DNA from: JBIIUJ01 sp044340025
GTDB lineage: Bacteria; Pseudomonadota; Alphaproteobacteria; Caulobacterales; Aquidulcibacteraceae
NCBI GenBank assembly: GCA_044340025.1
Contig: JBIIUJ010000123.1
Coordinates: 1 to 8,019, forward strand
Direction: 5' to 3'
DNA: 8,019 nucleotides
Made by a program: the position numbers and the translations under genes. Under the pieces are notes generated by a model, which was given only the letters and a program-made list of their open reading frames with translations, made no database searches and was not told where the DNA came from. Shown one piece after another: positions 1 to 6,657 of this stretch; position 1 is the stretch's first letter; every line of letters begins with the position of its first letter.

Positions 1-962
1 GCCTTTCGATGGAGGAGGAGACCCTCGTCTGCTTCGAACTGGGGCGCACCAGCCCGGCGTTCCGGTCGTGCTTTGGAACCAATGTCGGCATTGGGAGCCA
101 AGGCCTGGTGATGTTTGGCACGCCGGAGCAGAAGGCGCGCTATCTGCCCGGCGTCGCGAGCGGCGAGATCGTCACGAGCTTCGCCCTGACCGAGCCGGAG
201 GCCGGCTCCGACGCGGGCTCGCTCAAGACGAGCGCGCGCCGCGATGGCGACGCCTATGTGCTGAATGGCGCCAAATGCTACATCACCAACGCCAACAAGG
301 CCGGGCTGTTCACCGTCATGGCGCGCACCGATCCCGATACGCCCGGCGCGCGCGGGGTCTCGGCCTTTCTGGTGGCCTCAGACACGCCGGGTCTCAGCGT
401 CGGGCCGCCGAACAAAAAAATGGGCCAGCAGGGCGCCCATATCTGTGATGTCTATTTCGATCAGGCGCGCGTGCCGGCGGAAAACCGGCTGGGCGCGGAG
501 GGCGAGGGCTTCAAGGTCGCGATGCAGGTGCTCGATCGCGGCCGCATCCATATTGCGGCGGTCTGCGTGGGCGTCGCCGAGCGGCTGATCGCCGACAGCC
601 TGGCCTATGCGCAGGGGCGCGTGCAGTTCGGCAAGCCGATCTTCGAGCATCAGCTGATCCAGGCCATGCTGGCCGATAGCCGCACCGAGGCGCTGGCCGC
701 CCGCGCGCTCGTGCTGGAGTGCGCGCGGGCCCGCGACGAGGGCCGAGCGATCACGCTGGAAGCCGCCGCCGCCAAGCTGTTCGCCAGTGAAATGGTGGGG
801 CGCGTCGCCGATCGCGCTGTCCAGATCCACGGCGGCGCCGGCTATGTGGCCGATCACGGGATCGAGCGGCTCTATCGCGACGTGCGGATCTTCCGCATCT
901 ATGAGGGCACCAGCCAGATCCTCCAGACGGTGGTGGCCAAGGAGATGGGCAAGCGGGGATAA
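1..962 (+). CDS. Acyl-CoA dehydrogenase, 5'-truncated by the window edge
   Basis: FAD-dependent dehydrogenase that introduces the alpha,beta double bond into an acyl-CoA and passes electrons to electron-transfer flavoprotein, as in fatty-acid or branched-chain acid breakdown. The frame is open from position 3. The first in-window ATG (position 9) gives 317 residues, whereas the family is usually about 380, so roughly 60-65 N-terminal residues lie outside the window and that ATG is unlikely to be the true start. Counting from that Met, visible motifs are the first family signature ALTEPEAGSDAG (59-70), the NGAKCYITNA beta-domain strand (86-95), the helical-domain motif RVQFGKPI (204-211), QIHGGAGY (272-279) and IYEGTSQI (297-304). 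Glu299 in YEGT sits where medium- and short-chain type enzymes carry the catalytic base; isovaleryl-CoA dehydrogenases place it elsewhere. Exact chain-length specificity cannot be read from the sequence. It ends with TAA and converges on the minus-strand operon. Confidence 0.95.
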   Translation, partial: LSMEEETLVCFELGRTSPAFRSCFGTNVGIGSQGLVMFGTPEQKARYLPGVASGEIVTSFALTEPEAGSDAGSLKTSARRDGDAYVLNGAKCYITNANKAGLFTVMARTDPDTPGARGVSAFLVASDTPGLSVGPPNKKMGQQGAHICDVYFDQARVPAENRLGAEGEGFKVAMQVLDRGRIHIAAVCVGVAERLIADSLAYAQGRVQFGKPIFEHQLIQAMLADSRTEALAARALVLECARARDEGRAITLEAAAAKLFASEMVGRVADRAVQIHGGAGYVADHGIERLYRDVRIFRIYEGTSQILQTVVAKEMGKRG

Positions 963-980
963 GGCGACAGCCTTTCCGTG

Positions 981-1066
981 ATGTCTCCCCATCCCGGCGC
1001 AGGCCGGGATCGGCTTCCCACGCACGATGCATGTGCTCCAGGCGTCGTCCTGCGCCAGCGGGCGGG
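981..1066. repeat. Dispersed extragenic palindromic repeat (REP-like) in the convergent intergenic region
   Basis: The core is a perfect 8-bp inverted repeat, ATCCCGGC (991-998), a 4-nt GCAG loop, and GCCGGGAT (1003-1010). Flanking GC-rich sequence to about 1066 looks like part of the same unit, but that outer boundary is a guess. Conceptual translations across it give the strings HPGAGRD on one strand and IPACAGM on the other. These are the spurious peptides typically produced by the highly repeated extragenic palindromes of many proteobacterial genomes. It lies between two convergent stop codons (962 and 1092), so the hairpin could also end or stabilise transcripts from both sides. Neither arm is followed by a T-tract, so it is not a classical intrinsic terminator. 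Confidence 0.6.
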
Positions 1067-1091
1067 GCGTTCCCTCATCCACCGAACGCGC

Positions 1092-2171
1092 TTACACAGC
1101 CGCCCGCCCGATCACCTCCGCCGCGCGCGCCCACACCGACGCCCGCCAGGTCGCGCTCTGGGGATAGAAGGCGTCGCGGATCGCCTGCCTTATCGCTGGC
1201 GCATCAGGCCCTTCCGGGTCGCCATAGCAGTGCAGCCAGGAGCTTGCCTGCGTGGCGCGGAACACGGTCATGGTGTCGACCGTGCCGAACTCCAGCGCGA
1301 TGGCGGCCACCTTTGTGTCTGGAAACATCGTCTCGATCGCGCTGTCGAGCGTGCCGACGAGGTCAGCCGAGACCGAGGAGCCGTCCTTGGTGGTCTTGGG
1401 CTCATCGCCCCAGAGCGCGCGGATGAAGTCATGCGCGGGCGTGCCCGGCGGATGTTCGAAGATGATCTCGCCATGGCCTTCCGGGCCGAGGCCTGTGTGA
1501 ATATCGATGCTGGCAAGCCGGGCCACGCCTGCCGCCGCCTCGCCCAGCAGCGCTGTGAGCGTGGTGCGCGACCAGCTTGCCGAGGCTCCGCCGAAATACA
1601 CCCCTTTGGGATGGCTGAACTGCCCGCCCGATACCGCAGCCTGCAAGGCGGGAAATCCATGGTCGCGCGCAAACCCCATCAAGCCGGCTTCGGCCGCCGC
1701 CATTGTTTCGGCGTCGCGCTTGGCCGGGGCGGCCCAGGCGGCCACCGCTTCGTATCCCGGATTGGCTGGCAGGGGTGGAGCGAAGCTCGCCAGATAATTG
1801 CGGTTGAGGTCGATGTTGTCCTCGTTGAACCGCGTGTCCCAGGCGAACCCATAGGGATTGTGCGCATGGATCAGGATCACGCGCTGGCGCTCGGCGTATC
1901 GCTGGGCGAGGCCGGAGCGCAGCAAGCCGGTCTGGACCGCCGAGCCGGCATATCCCTCCGGCCCGTGGGTGCCCGAGATAACGCACAACGCCGCCGGCGC
2001 CTGCGGATCGCCAAGAACGGCGCGATCCATGTGCAGCGGCGTGCCTCCAGGACCGCGCGCGACGGGGTGCTCGACACTGGCAAGGCGCGCGCCAGCGGCA
2101 GCGGCCGCATCAAGAAACGCAGCGCGGGCGGCGGCGTAGTCCGGGCTAAACAGGGTTTCGGGATCGATCAT
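1092..2171 (-). CDS. DUF2817 family protein, M14-like zinc carboxypeptidase fold
   Basis: A 359-residue protein with the hallmarks of an M14-type zinc peptidase or amidase. The first zinc-ligand motif GTHGPEG supplies His69 and Glu72. NPYGF (105-109) and the arginine/asparagine-rich DLNRN (121-125) match the substrate carboxylate-binding region of M14 enzymes. IDIHTGLG supplies the third ligand His225, and ALEFGT places the likely catalytic glutamate at Glu294. No signal peptide is visible, so it should act in the cytoplasm. The ATG at 2171 overlaps the TGA of the upstream DinB-like gene in an ATGA (2168-2171), so translation is probably coupled. It is the last gene of the three-gene minus-strand operon. 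Its substrate is unknown; linkage to a dipeptide epimerase suggests peptides containing Glu or diaminopimelate, which is inference. The stop is TAA. Confidence 0.85.
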   Translation of the reverse strand: MIDPETLFSPDYAAARAAFLDAAAAAGARLASVEHPVARGPGGTPLHMDRAVLGDPQAPAALCVISGTHGPEGYAGSAVQTGLLRSGLAQRYAERQRVILIHAHNPYGFAWDTRFNEDNIDLNRNYLASFAPPLPANPGYEAVAAWAAPAKRDAETMAAAEAGLMGFARDHGFPALQAAVSGGQFSHPKGVYFGGASASWSRTTLTALLGEAAAGVARLASIDIHTGLGPEGHGEIIFEHPPGTPAHDFIRALWGDEPKTTKDGSSVSADLVGTLDSAIETMFPDTKVAAIALEFGTVDTMTVFRATQASSWLHCYGDPEGPDAPAIRQAIRDAFYPQSATWRASVWARAAEVIGRAAV

Positions 2172-2683
2172 CGCCCTGTCTCTGGCATGATGAAGAGATC
2201 GGTGTCCTCTGGTCGAGCGCCAGCGGCAGTGAGCATGGCGTGAACCTGGCCACGGTGATGGGTCTGGTGGTTGAAAAAGTGCGCGACCAGCAAGCTCAGG
2301 GGTTTGGTCATGGTGCGCCCCATCGCGCCTGAGAACCAGGAGAGATCGCCGTCAAGAGCATCGCTCGCCAGACCGTCGGCCCAGCCGAGGATCGCGCAGT
2401 CCAGCGCTTCGCGGGCGATCAGGAGGTCGGCCCAGCTCTCGACAAAGGCGGAGGAGTCCTTGATCCCTCCTGACGGCTTCGGGCCGCCAGAGAAGCGGCT
2501 CATCCACAACGTGTCGGCCCAAACGACATGGGTAAGCGTGTTCTGGATGGAGCCGAAGAAAGCGCCGCGATCAAGACGGCGGGCTGTGTCGCCCAAGCCG
2601 TTCGCAGCACTATAGAGGTTCGCGTTCTGCCATGTGTTGTAACGCGCCATTGTCCGGGCAAAGTCTGGTGTGATCATCGCCAT
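2168..2683 (-). CDS. DinB family protein (four-helix metal-binding fold)
   Basis: A protein of about 171 residues resembling the DinB/YfiT superfamily of four-helix-bundle metalloproteins, which includes metal-dependent thiol transferases and hydrolases as well as many members of unknown role. The family metal triad is visible: His52 in TLTHVVWAD, then His139 and His143 in the HxxxH of NHQTHH. The N-terminal ARYNTWQNANLY (13-24) is the usual opening helix motif. The start is uncertain. A GTG at 2692 would lie inside the preceding gene. The ATG at 2683 overlaps the TGA of the epimerase gene by one base (TGATG) and is chosen here. The ATG at 2677 is also possible and lies at a better distance from the GGGG upstream. 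The stop codon overlaps the next gene by 4 bp. Despite the family name, nothing here points to DNA damage. The reaction is unknown. Confidence 0.8.
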   Translation of the reverse strand: MAMITPDFARTMARYNTWQNANLYSAANGLGDTARRLDRGAFFGSIQNTLTHVVWADTLWMSRFSGGPKPSGGIKDSSAFVESWADLLIAREALDCAILGWADGLASDALDGDLSWFSGAMGRTMTKPLSLLVAHFFNHQTHHRGQVHAMLTAAGARPEDTDLFIMPETGR

Positions 2684-3666
2684 CAGCCCCACAATGCGCG
2701 CGGCGGCGGGTGGAGCGTTGCGCCCTCGAACCGCAAGCCGGGAACGCGATCCTGCGCCAGCAGAAGCGGCCCGTCGAGATCAACCCAGTCGGCGAGGCCC
2801 GCGATCACCGCTGCAGGCGCCATGGCCAGCGAGGTGCCGACCATGCAGCCCAGCATCACCTTCATGCCGGCGGCGCGGGCGGCCGCGATGGTGGCGATCG
2901 CCTCGGTCAGGCCGCCGGTCTTGTCGAGCTTCACATTCACCGCGTCATAGCGCCGCGCGAGCCGCTCCACGTCTGCGCTGGTGTGCAGGCTTTCGTCCGC
3001 ACACAGCGCCACCGGCGCTGCGATCTGTTCCAGGGCGACATCGGCATCGGCGGGGAAGGGTTGCTCGATCAGCTCCACGTTCAGCGCGCGGGCCTGCGTC
3101 AGCAGGACGGGCAGCGTTTCGGGGTTCAGGCCCTCGTTGGCGTCGATGATCAGGCGAGCATCCGGACGGGCCGCGGCCACGGCGGCAAGGCGCGCCAGAT
3201 CGCCCGCGCCGCCGATCTTCAGCTTGAGCAGCGGATAGCCCGCCGCCGCGCGCGCGGCCTGCGCCATAGCGTCAGGCTCATCAAGGGAGAGGGTGAATGC
3301 CGTGGTTGCGGGCCCCGGCTCCGGCAGACCCGCCAGCGCCCAGACCGGCGCGCCCGCGCGCTTGGCCTCCAGATCCCAAAGCGCGCAATCGAGCGCGTTG
3401 CGCGCCGCGCCGGGCGGCATCGCATGGCCCAGGGCGACCCGGTCGGCGCCGTTTTCGATCAGGGAGCGGACCGCTTCGATCTGGGCCAGAACGCTCTCCG
3501 GCGTCTCGCCATAGCGCGCATAGGGGACGCACTCGCCCCAGCCCGCCGCGCCATCATGCGTTAGCCGGACCGTGACGACGCATGCTTCGGTCTTGGCGCC
3601 GCGCGCGATGCGAAAAGCGCCCGCGATGGGCCAGCGCTCGGCCTGCGCCTGCAGCGAAATCGCCAA
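2683..3666 (-). CDS. Dipeptide epimerase (L-Ala-D/L-Glu epimerase type, enolase superfamily)
   Basis: Mg-dependent epimerase expected to interconvert L-Ala-D-Glu and L-Ala-L-Glu, or related dipeptides, in murein-peptide recycling. From the chosen start it has 327 residues, normal for the family. An N-terminal capping domain (about 1-115) precedes the barrel. Active-site residues line up closely with the muconate-lactonizing subgroup: KLK with Lys148/Lys150, metal ligands Asp175 (IIDANEG), Glu201 (LIEQPF) and Asp224 (CADES), the second acid/base Lys246 (VNVKLDK), and Asp298 in the substrate-binding DLDG motif. There is no ATG or GTG near the family's N-terminus. The frame stays open upstream to 4290, but that part is antisense to the permease gene and unlike the family. 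The best start is TTG at 3666, behind a GGGGGGAAGG purine run; ATT at 3660 is a less likely alternative. First gene of the minus-strand operon. Confidence 0.88.
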   Translation of the reverse strand: MAISLQAQAERWPIAGAFRIARGAKTEACVVTVRLTHDGAAGWGECVPYARYGETPESVLAQIEAVRSLIENGADRVALGHAMPPGAARNALDCALWDLEAKRAGAPVWALAGLPEPGPATTAFTLSLDEPDAMAQAARAAAGYPLLKLKIGGAGDLARLAAVAAARPDARLIIDANEGLNPETLPVLLTQARALNVELIEQPFPADADVALEQIAAPVALCADESLHTSADVERLARRYDAVNVKLDKTGGLTEAIATIAAARAAGMKVMLGCMVGTSLAMAPAAVIAGLADWVDLDGPLLLAQDRVPGLRFEGATLHPPPRALWG

Positions 3667-3683
3667 ACCTTCCCCCCATTGAC

Positions 3684-3697
3684 TGCAAGCGCTTGAA
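3684..3697. promoter_or_regulatory. LacI/GalR-operator-like palindrome in the divergent intergenic region
   Basis: TGCAAGCGCTTGAA contains a perfect 10-bp palindrome CAAGCGCTTG (3686-3695). It matches 9 of the 10 fixed positions of the generic LacI/GalR-family operator pattern TGNAANCGNTTNCA. It lies 17 bp upstream of the epimerase start and 51 bp upstream of the permease start, so a bound repressor could affect either or both operons. No regulator gene is in the window. Assigning it to this regulator family rests on motif resemblance only. Confidence 0.35.
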
Positions 3698-3701
3698 TTC
3701 A

Positions 3702-3716
3702 CCCGGCGAGGCCGGG
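3702..3716. repeat. Short GC-rich inverted repeat upstream of the permease operon
   Basis: CCCGGC (3702-3707), a GAG loop, and GCCGGG (3711-3716) form a perfect 6-bp stem. The sequence continues as GAT, so CCCGGCG-AGGCCGGGAT is the same as the palindrome core at 992-1010 apart from one missing C in the loop. It may be a second, degraded copy of that extragenic repeat, or a regulatory hairpin in the 5' leader of the plus-strand operon. No recognisable sigma-70 promoter could be confirmed around it. Confidence 0.4.
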
Positions 3717-3748
3717 ATGCTAGACCCAAGGCCCCAGGCGGAGATCCC

Positions 3749-4879
3749 ATGAGCGCTGAGCCTATCGGCTTTGACATAGCGGAGAAAGACGGCGCGCGGA
3801 TCCTTGTCGCCCGCGGCGACTGGACTGTCTGGACGATCCCGGCTGTGGAAGAGGATCTGCGCGCCATCGCCGACGCCGCAGACGGGGTGGGCGCGCTGGA
3901 CGCCAGCCTGATGGGCGCAATCGACACCGCAGGCGCGCTGGCGCTGGATCTCGCCTTGCGGCCAAGCCCTGAGGCTGAGGCTTTCGCAGTGACCGGCGGC
4001 CATGAGACTGCCGGCCGGCTCCTCGGCGAAGTGCAGCGCTTCCGCGCCCCGTGCGAAGCGGCCCCGGCTCGGCTTGCCCCGCATCTGGCCCTGCTGGAGA
4101 CGGTGGGGCGCGGCGTGGTGAGCGTCTGGGCCGAGGTGCTGGGCACGTTGGACTTTCTCGGCCGCACCGTCGCCGCCATGGGCCGAAGCCTTGCGTCCCC
4201 GCACAGGATTCGATGGGTGCAGGTTTTCGCAGTGGCCGAACAGGCCGGCCTCAACGCCCTGCCGATCGTGGCGATCCTCTCGTTCTTCATCGGCGCTGTG
4301 GTCGCCTACATGGGCGCCAACATCCTTGCCCAGTTCGGGGCCAGCGTTTTCACCGTGGAGCTGGTTGGCATTTCGGTCCTGCGGGAGTTCGCCGTCCTGA
4401 TCACGGCGATCATTCTGGCCGGCCGATCCGATAGCGCCTTCACCGCCCAGATCGGCGCCATGCGCATGCAGCAGGAGGTGGACGCGCTCGACGTGCTGGG
4501 CCTTGATCCGATGGAGGTCCTGGTGGTGCCGCGGGTTCTGGCGCTGCTGGTGATGACGCCGATCCTGACGTTTGTGGCGATGCTGGCCGGGCTGGTGGGC
4601 GGCGGGCTTGTCACCTGGACCTCGATCGACGTCAGTCCCGCCATGTTTCTGTTCCGGCTGCAGGAGTTTGTCGGGTTCGAGAGCTTCTGGCCAGGGATGC
4701 TCAAGGCGCCGGTGTTTGCCCTCATCATCGCCATCATCGGCTGTCGCCAGGGCCTGAGCGTGGAAGGCGACGTGCTGTCCCTCGGCAGACGCACGACCAC
4801 AGCGGTGGTTCAGGCGATCTTCATGGTGATCGTGATCGATGCGATTTTCGCCATGATCTATCTGGAGCTGGATGTGTGA
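3749..4879 (+). CDS. STAS-MlaE fusion: lipid ABC transporter permease
   Basis: Inner-membrane permease of an Mla-type phospholipid/lipid ABC transporter, 376 residues. Residues 1 to about 100 form a STAS domain (the MlaB role) with a degenerate core around LDASLMGAIDTAGA (50-63); Thr60 is where STAS proteins often carry a Ser or Thr. The permease follows from about 110. Hydrophobic segments lie near 168-190, 205-225, 258-290, 317-337 and 350-372. The conserved cytoplasmic loop of the family is clear at 223-262: LAGRSDSAFTAQIGAM, then QQEVDAL, then GLDP, then LVVPR. In gammaproteobacteria MlaB is usually a separate protein; the fused form is common elsewhere, including alphaproteobacteria. The start is ATG with GGAG five bases upstream (3740-3743). 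The TGA overlaps the ATPase start by 4 bp, so the two subunits are translationally coupled. First gene of the plus-strand operon. Confidence 0.93.
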   Translation: MSAEPIGFDIAEKDGARILVARGDWTVWTIPAVEEDLRAIADAADGVGALDASLMGAIDTAGALALDLALRPSPEAEAFAVTGGHETAGRLLGEVQRFRAPCEAAPARLAPHLALLETVGRGVVSVWAEVLGTLDFLGRTVAAMGRSLASPHRIRWVQVFAVAEQAGLNALPIVAILSFFIGAVVAYMGANILAQFGASVFTVELVGISVLREFAVLITAIILAGRSDSAFTAQIGAMRMQQEVDALDVLGLDPMEVLVVPRVLALLVMTPILTFVAMLAGLVGGGLVTWTSIDVSPAMFLFRLQEFVGFESFWPGMLKAPVFALIIAIIGCRQGLSVEGDVLSLGRRTTTAVVQAIFMVIVIDAIFAMIYLELDV

Positions 4880-5637
4880 GCTTGTCGCCGATCATCAGCG
4901 TGCGCGACCTCACCACCGCGTTCGGGCCGAAGACCATTCACGAGGGCCTGAATCTCGACGTGCTGCGCGGGGAAACGCTGGGCGTTGTCGGGGGCTCTGG
5001 CTCTGGCAAGTCGGTGCTGCTGCGCACCATCATCGGCCTGAACCGGCCCACCGCCGGCGTCATCTCCGTGATGGGGCATGACGTCTGGTCAATGAGCGAC
5101 AAGGAGCGCCTCAGTCTGGATCGTCGCTGGGGCGTGATGTTTCAGGAGGGAGCGCTGTTTTCCTCCCTGACGGTGCGGGAGAATGTTCTGGTGCCGCTGA
5201 AGGAGCACACCCAGCTCTCGATCCGCCGCCTGAACGAGGTTGCTGATCTCAAGATCCTGATGGCGGGCCTTCCCGGGGACGCCGCCAACAAACTGCCGGG
5301 CGAGCTTTCCGGCGGCATGAAAAAGCGCGCCGCTTTGGCCCGCGCGCTCGCGCTGGACCCGGAACTTCTGTTCCTCGACGAACCGACATCAGGCCTCGAC
5401 CCGATCACGGCTGGCAATTTCGACACGCTTGTGCGGGAATTGGCCCAAGCGCTAGGCCTGACCGTGTTCATGATCACGCACGATCTCGACAGTCTGCGCG
5501 CGATCTGCGACCGCATCGCCGTGATCGCGGACAAGAAGATCGCCGACATCGGCCCGCTGGACACCGTGCGCGCCCGGGCGCGCGGATGGCTTGCAGAGTA
5601 TTTCTCCGGGCCGCGCGGACGCGCGGCGCTGGGCTGA
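4876..5637 (+). CDS. MlaF-type ABC transporter ATP-binding protein
   Basis: Cytoplasmic ATPase that powers the MlaE-type permease, 253 residues, a typical length. All nucleotide-binding motifs are intact: Walker A GGSGSGKS (39-46), Q-loop Gln90 in MFQEGALF, ABC signature LSGGM (144-148), Walker B LLFLDEP (164-170) with catalytic Glu169, D-loop SGLDP (172-176) and switch His202 in ITHD. The MFQEGALFSSLTV and LSGGMKKRAALARA forms are characteristic of the Mla/Mkl (MCE-linked) ATPase subgroup. The start is GTG at 4876, overlapping the permease stop (GTGA), with GGAG eight bases upstream (4864-4867). It is followed after 9 bp by the MCE gene, so all subunits should come from one transcript. Confidence 0.95.
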   Translation: MSLSPIISVRDLTTAFGPKTIHEGLNLDVLRGETLGVVGGSGSGKSVLLRTIIGLNRPTAGVISVMGHDVWSMSDKERLSLDRRWGVMFQEGALFSSLTVRENVLVPLKEHTQLSIRRLNEVADLKILMAGLPGDAANKLPGELSGGMKKRAALARALALDPELLFLDEPTSGLDPITAGNFDTLVRELAQALGLTVFMITHDLDSLRAICDRIAVIADKKIADIGPLDTVRARARGWLAEYFSGPRGRAALG

Positions 5638-5646
5638 GGGGACGAG

Positions 5647-6657
5647 ATGGAGACACGCGCCAACTATGTGCTGATCGGGGCGGTGACGCTGGCGCTGATG
5701 GCGCTGGGGGCGGCCTTCGCCATGTGGCTCGGGTCGATGCGGTTCAATCCGGACTATGACGTCTACGACATCCCGTTCGAAGCGCCGGTGCGCGGACTGG
5801 AGATTGGCGGGGAAGTGCGGTTCAACGGCATCAAGGTGGGCGAGGTCGAAGACTTGCGCCTCGATCCCAAGAACCCCGAACTGGTGATTGCCCGCGCCCG
5901 CATCCGGGCCCGAACCCCGGTGCGGACCGATTCCTACGCCCAGCTGGAGCCGCTCGGCCTGACCGGCCTTTCCTATGTGCAGATCATTGCCGGCCAGCCC
6001 ACGTCGCGCCTGCTGCGCCAGGGGGCGGGTTTTGGCGCAATCCTGACCCTGCCGAGCCGGCGCGGTCAGCTCGACCGGCTGTTTCAGGGCGGCGAAGGCG
6101 TGGTCGAAGCAAGCCTGCGCACTTTGGCGGAAGCAGCCGAAGTGCTGCAAAGGGCCGGGCGCGCGATGGATGATCGCAATCTGGCGGCCTTCAGCCGGAC
6201 GCTCGCCAATCTGGAGCAGTCCGCCGCGGTCATCGCGCGCAATGAGGCGCTGTTGACCGAAAGCACGCGGGCCGCTGCTGCTCTGGCGGAGGCGGGGGCC
6301 ACGCTTTCGTCCGCCGCGCGCACCTATGACACGCTGGGGGCCGATGTTTCTGGCCGGGTCGCCACCCTGTCGGAAGACAGCGCGGCCGCGATCCGGGAAG
6401 TGCAGGCCGCAGCGGCGGCCTTGCGGGTCGCCGCCGATGATGTCGCAGCGCTCGCCAAGACCGCCAACAGGACCGCCGACAGCGCAACCGGCGCACTGGA
6501 CCTGGCGGCCGCTGAAACGCTGCCGGACGTGGCGCGCGCCGCGCGGGATCTCAGCCGGGCCTCGGCCTCGCTCGAAGCCCTCACCCGCACGATTGAAGCC
6601 AACCCGGCCGGTTTCGTGCAGGGCGACCAGAAGCAGCGCGTGGAGTGGAAACGATGA
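5647..6657 (+). CDS. MlaD-like single-MCE-domain substrate-binding protein
   Basis: A 336-residue inner-membrane-anchored periplasmic protein that binds or conducts lipid for the ABC transporter. One N-terminal transmembrane helix (about 7-29) is followed by one MCE domain (about 38-116), with the hallmark GLEIGGEVRFNGIKVGEV (50-67) and GLTGLSYVQI (104-113). Residues about 140-315 are Ala-rich with heptad-like patterning and almost no proline, predicted as a long helix or coiled coil. The C-terminus NPAGFVQGDQ (319-328) resembles the conserved NP-x-GF tail of related proteins. E. coli MlaD is about 183 residues, so this protein is nearly twice as long because of the helical extension. The ATG lies 9 bp after the ATPase stop, with GAGGGG overlapping that stop as ribosome-binding site. 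The TGA overlaps the lipoprotein start by 4 bp (ATGA). Confidence 0.93.
   Translation: METRANYVLIGAVTLALMALGAAFAMWLGSMRFNPDYDVYDIPFEAPVRGLEIGGEVRFNGIKVGEVEDLRLDPKNPELVIARARIRARTPVRTDSYAQLEPLGLTGLSYVQIIAGQPTSRLLRQGAGFGAILTLPSRRGQLDRLFQGGEGVVEASLRTLAEAAEVLQRAGRAMDDRNLAAFSRTLANLEQSAAVIARNEALLTESTRAAAALAEAGATLSSAARTYDTLGADVSGRVATLSEDSAAAIREVQAAAAALRVAADDVAALAKTANRTADSATGALDLAAAETLPDVARAARDLSRASASLEALTRTIEANPAGFVQGDQKQRVEWKR

Noticed and set aside
414..420. A7 run in the acyl-CoA dehydrogenase as a possible slippage or phase-variation site
   Set aside because: It encodes the Lys-Lys-Met of NKKMGQ, a normally conserved stretch in this family, and the frame is intact on both sides.
378..1082. Minus-strand open frame of 234 codons overlapping the acyl-CoA dehydrogenase
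   Set aside because: It is a shadow of a well-conserved gene. Its N-terminal part is only the translated extragenic repeat.
978..2243. Long plus-strand open frame (421 codons) across the intergenic repeat and the DUF2817 gene
   Set aside because: It is antisense to a gene with clear zinc-peptidase motifs. Its translation has no recognisable family features, and it starts inside the extragenic palindrome. High GC makes such shadow frames common.
2710..3564. Plus-strand open frame of 284 codons
   Set aside because: It is fully antisense to the epimerase, which has all its catalytic residues. The translation is Arg/Gly/Ala-rich with no family resemblance.
3679..3724. Sigma-70 promoter candidates (TTGACT at 3679 or TTGAAT at 3693 as -35)
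   Set aside because: No acceptable -10 hexamer lies 16-18 bp downstream of either; the best sequences (GATGCT, ATGCTA) match the consensus poorly.
3667..4290. Upstream 208-codon extension of the epimerase frame
   Set aside because: It is antisense to the STAS-permease gene, is rich in Arg/Ser/Ala, and would add a domain no dipeptide epimerase has. The family's N-terminus fits the start at 3666.
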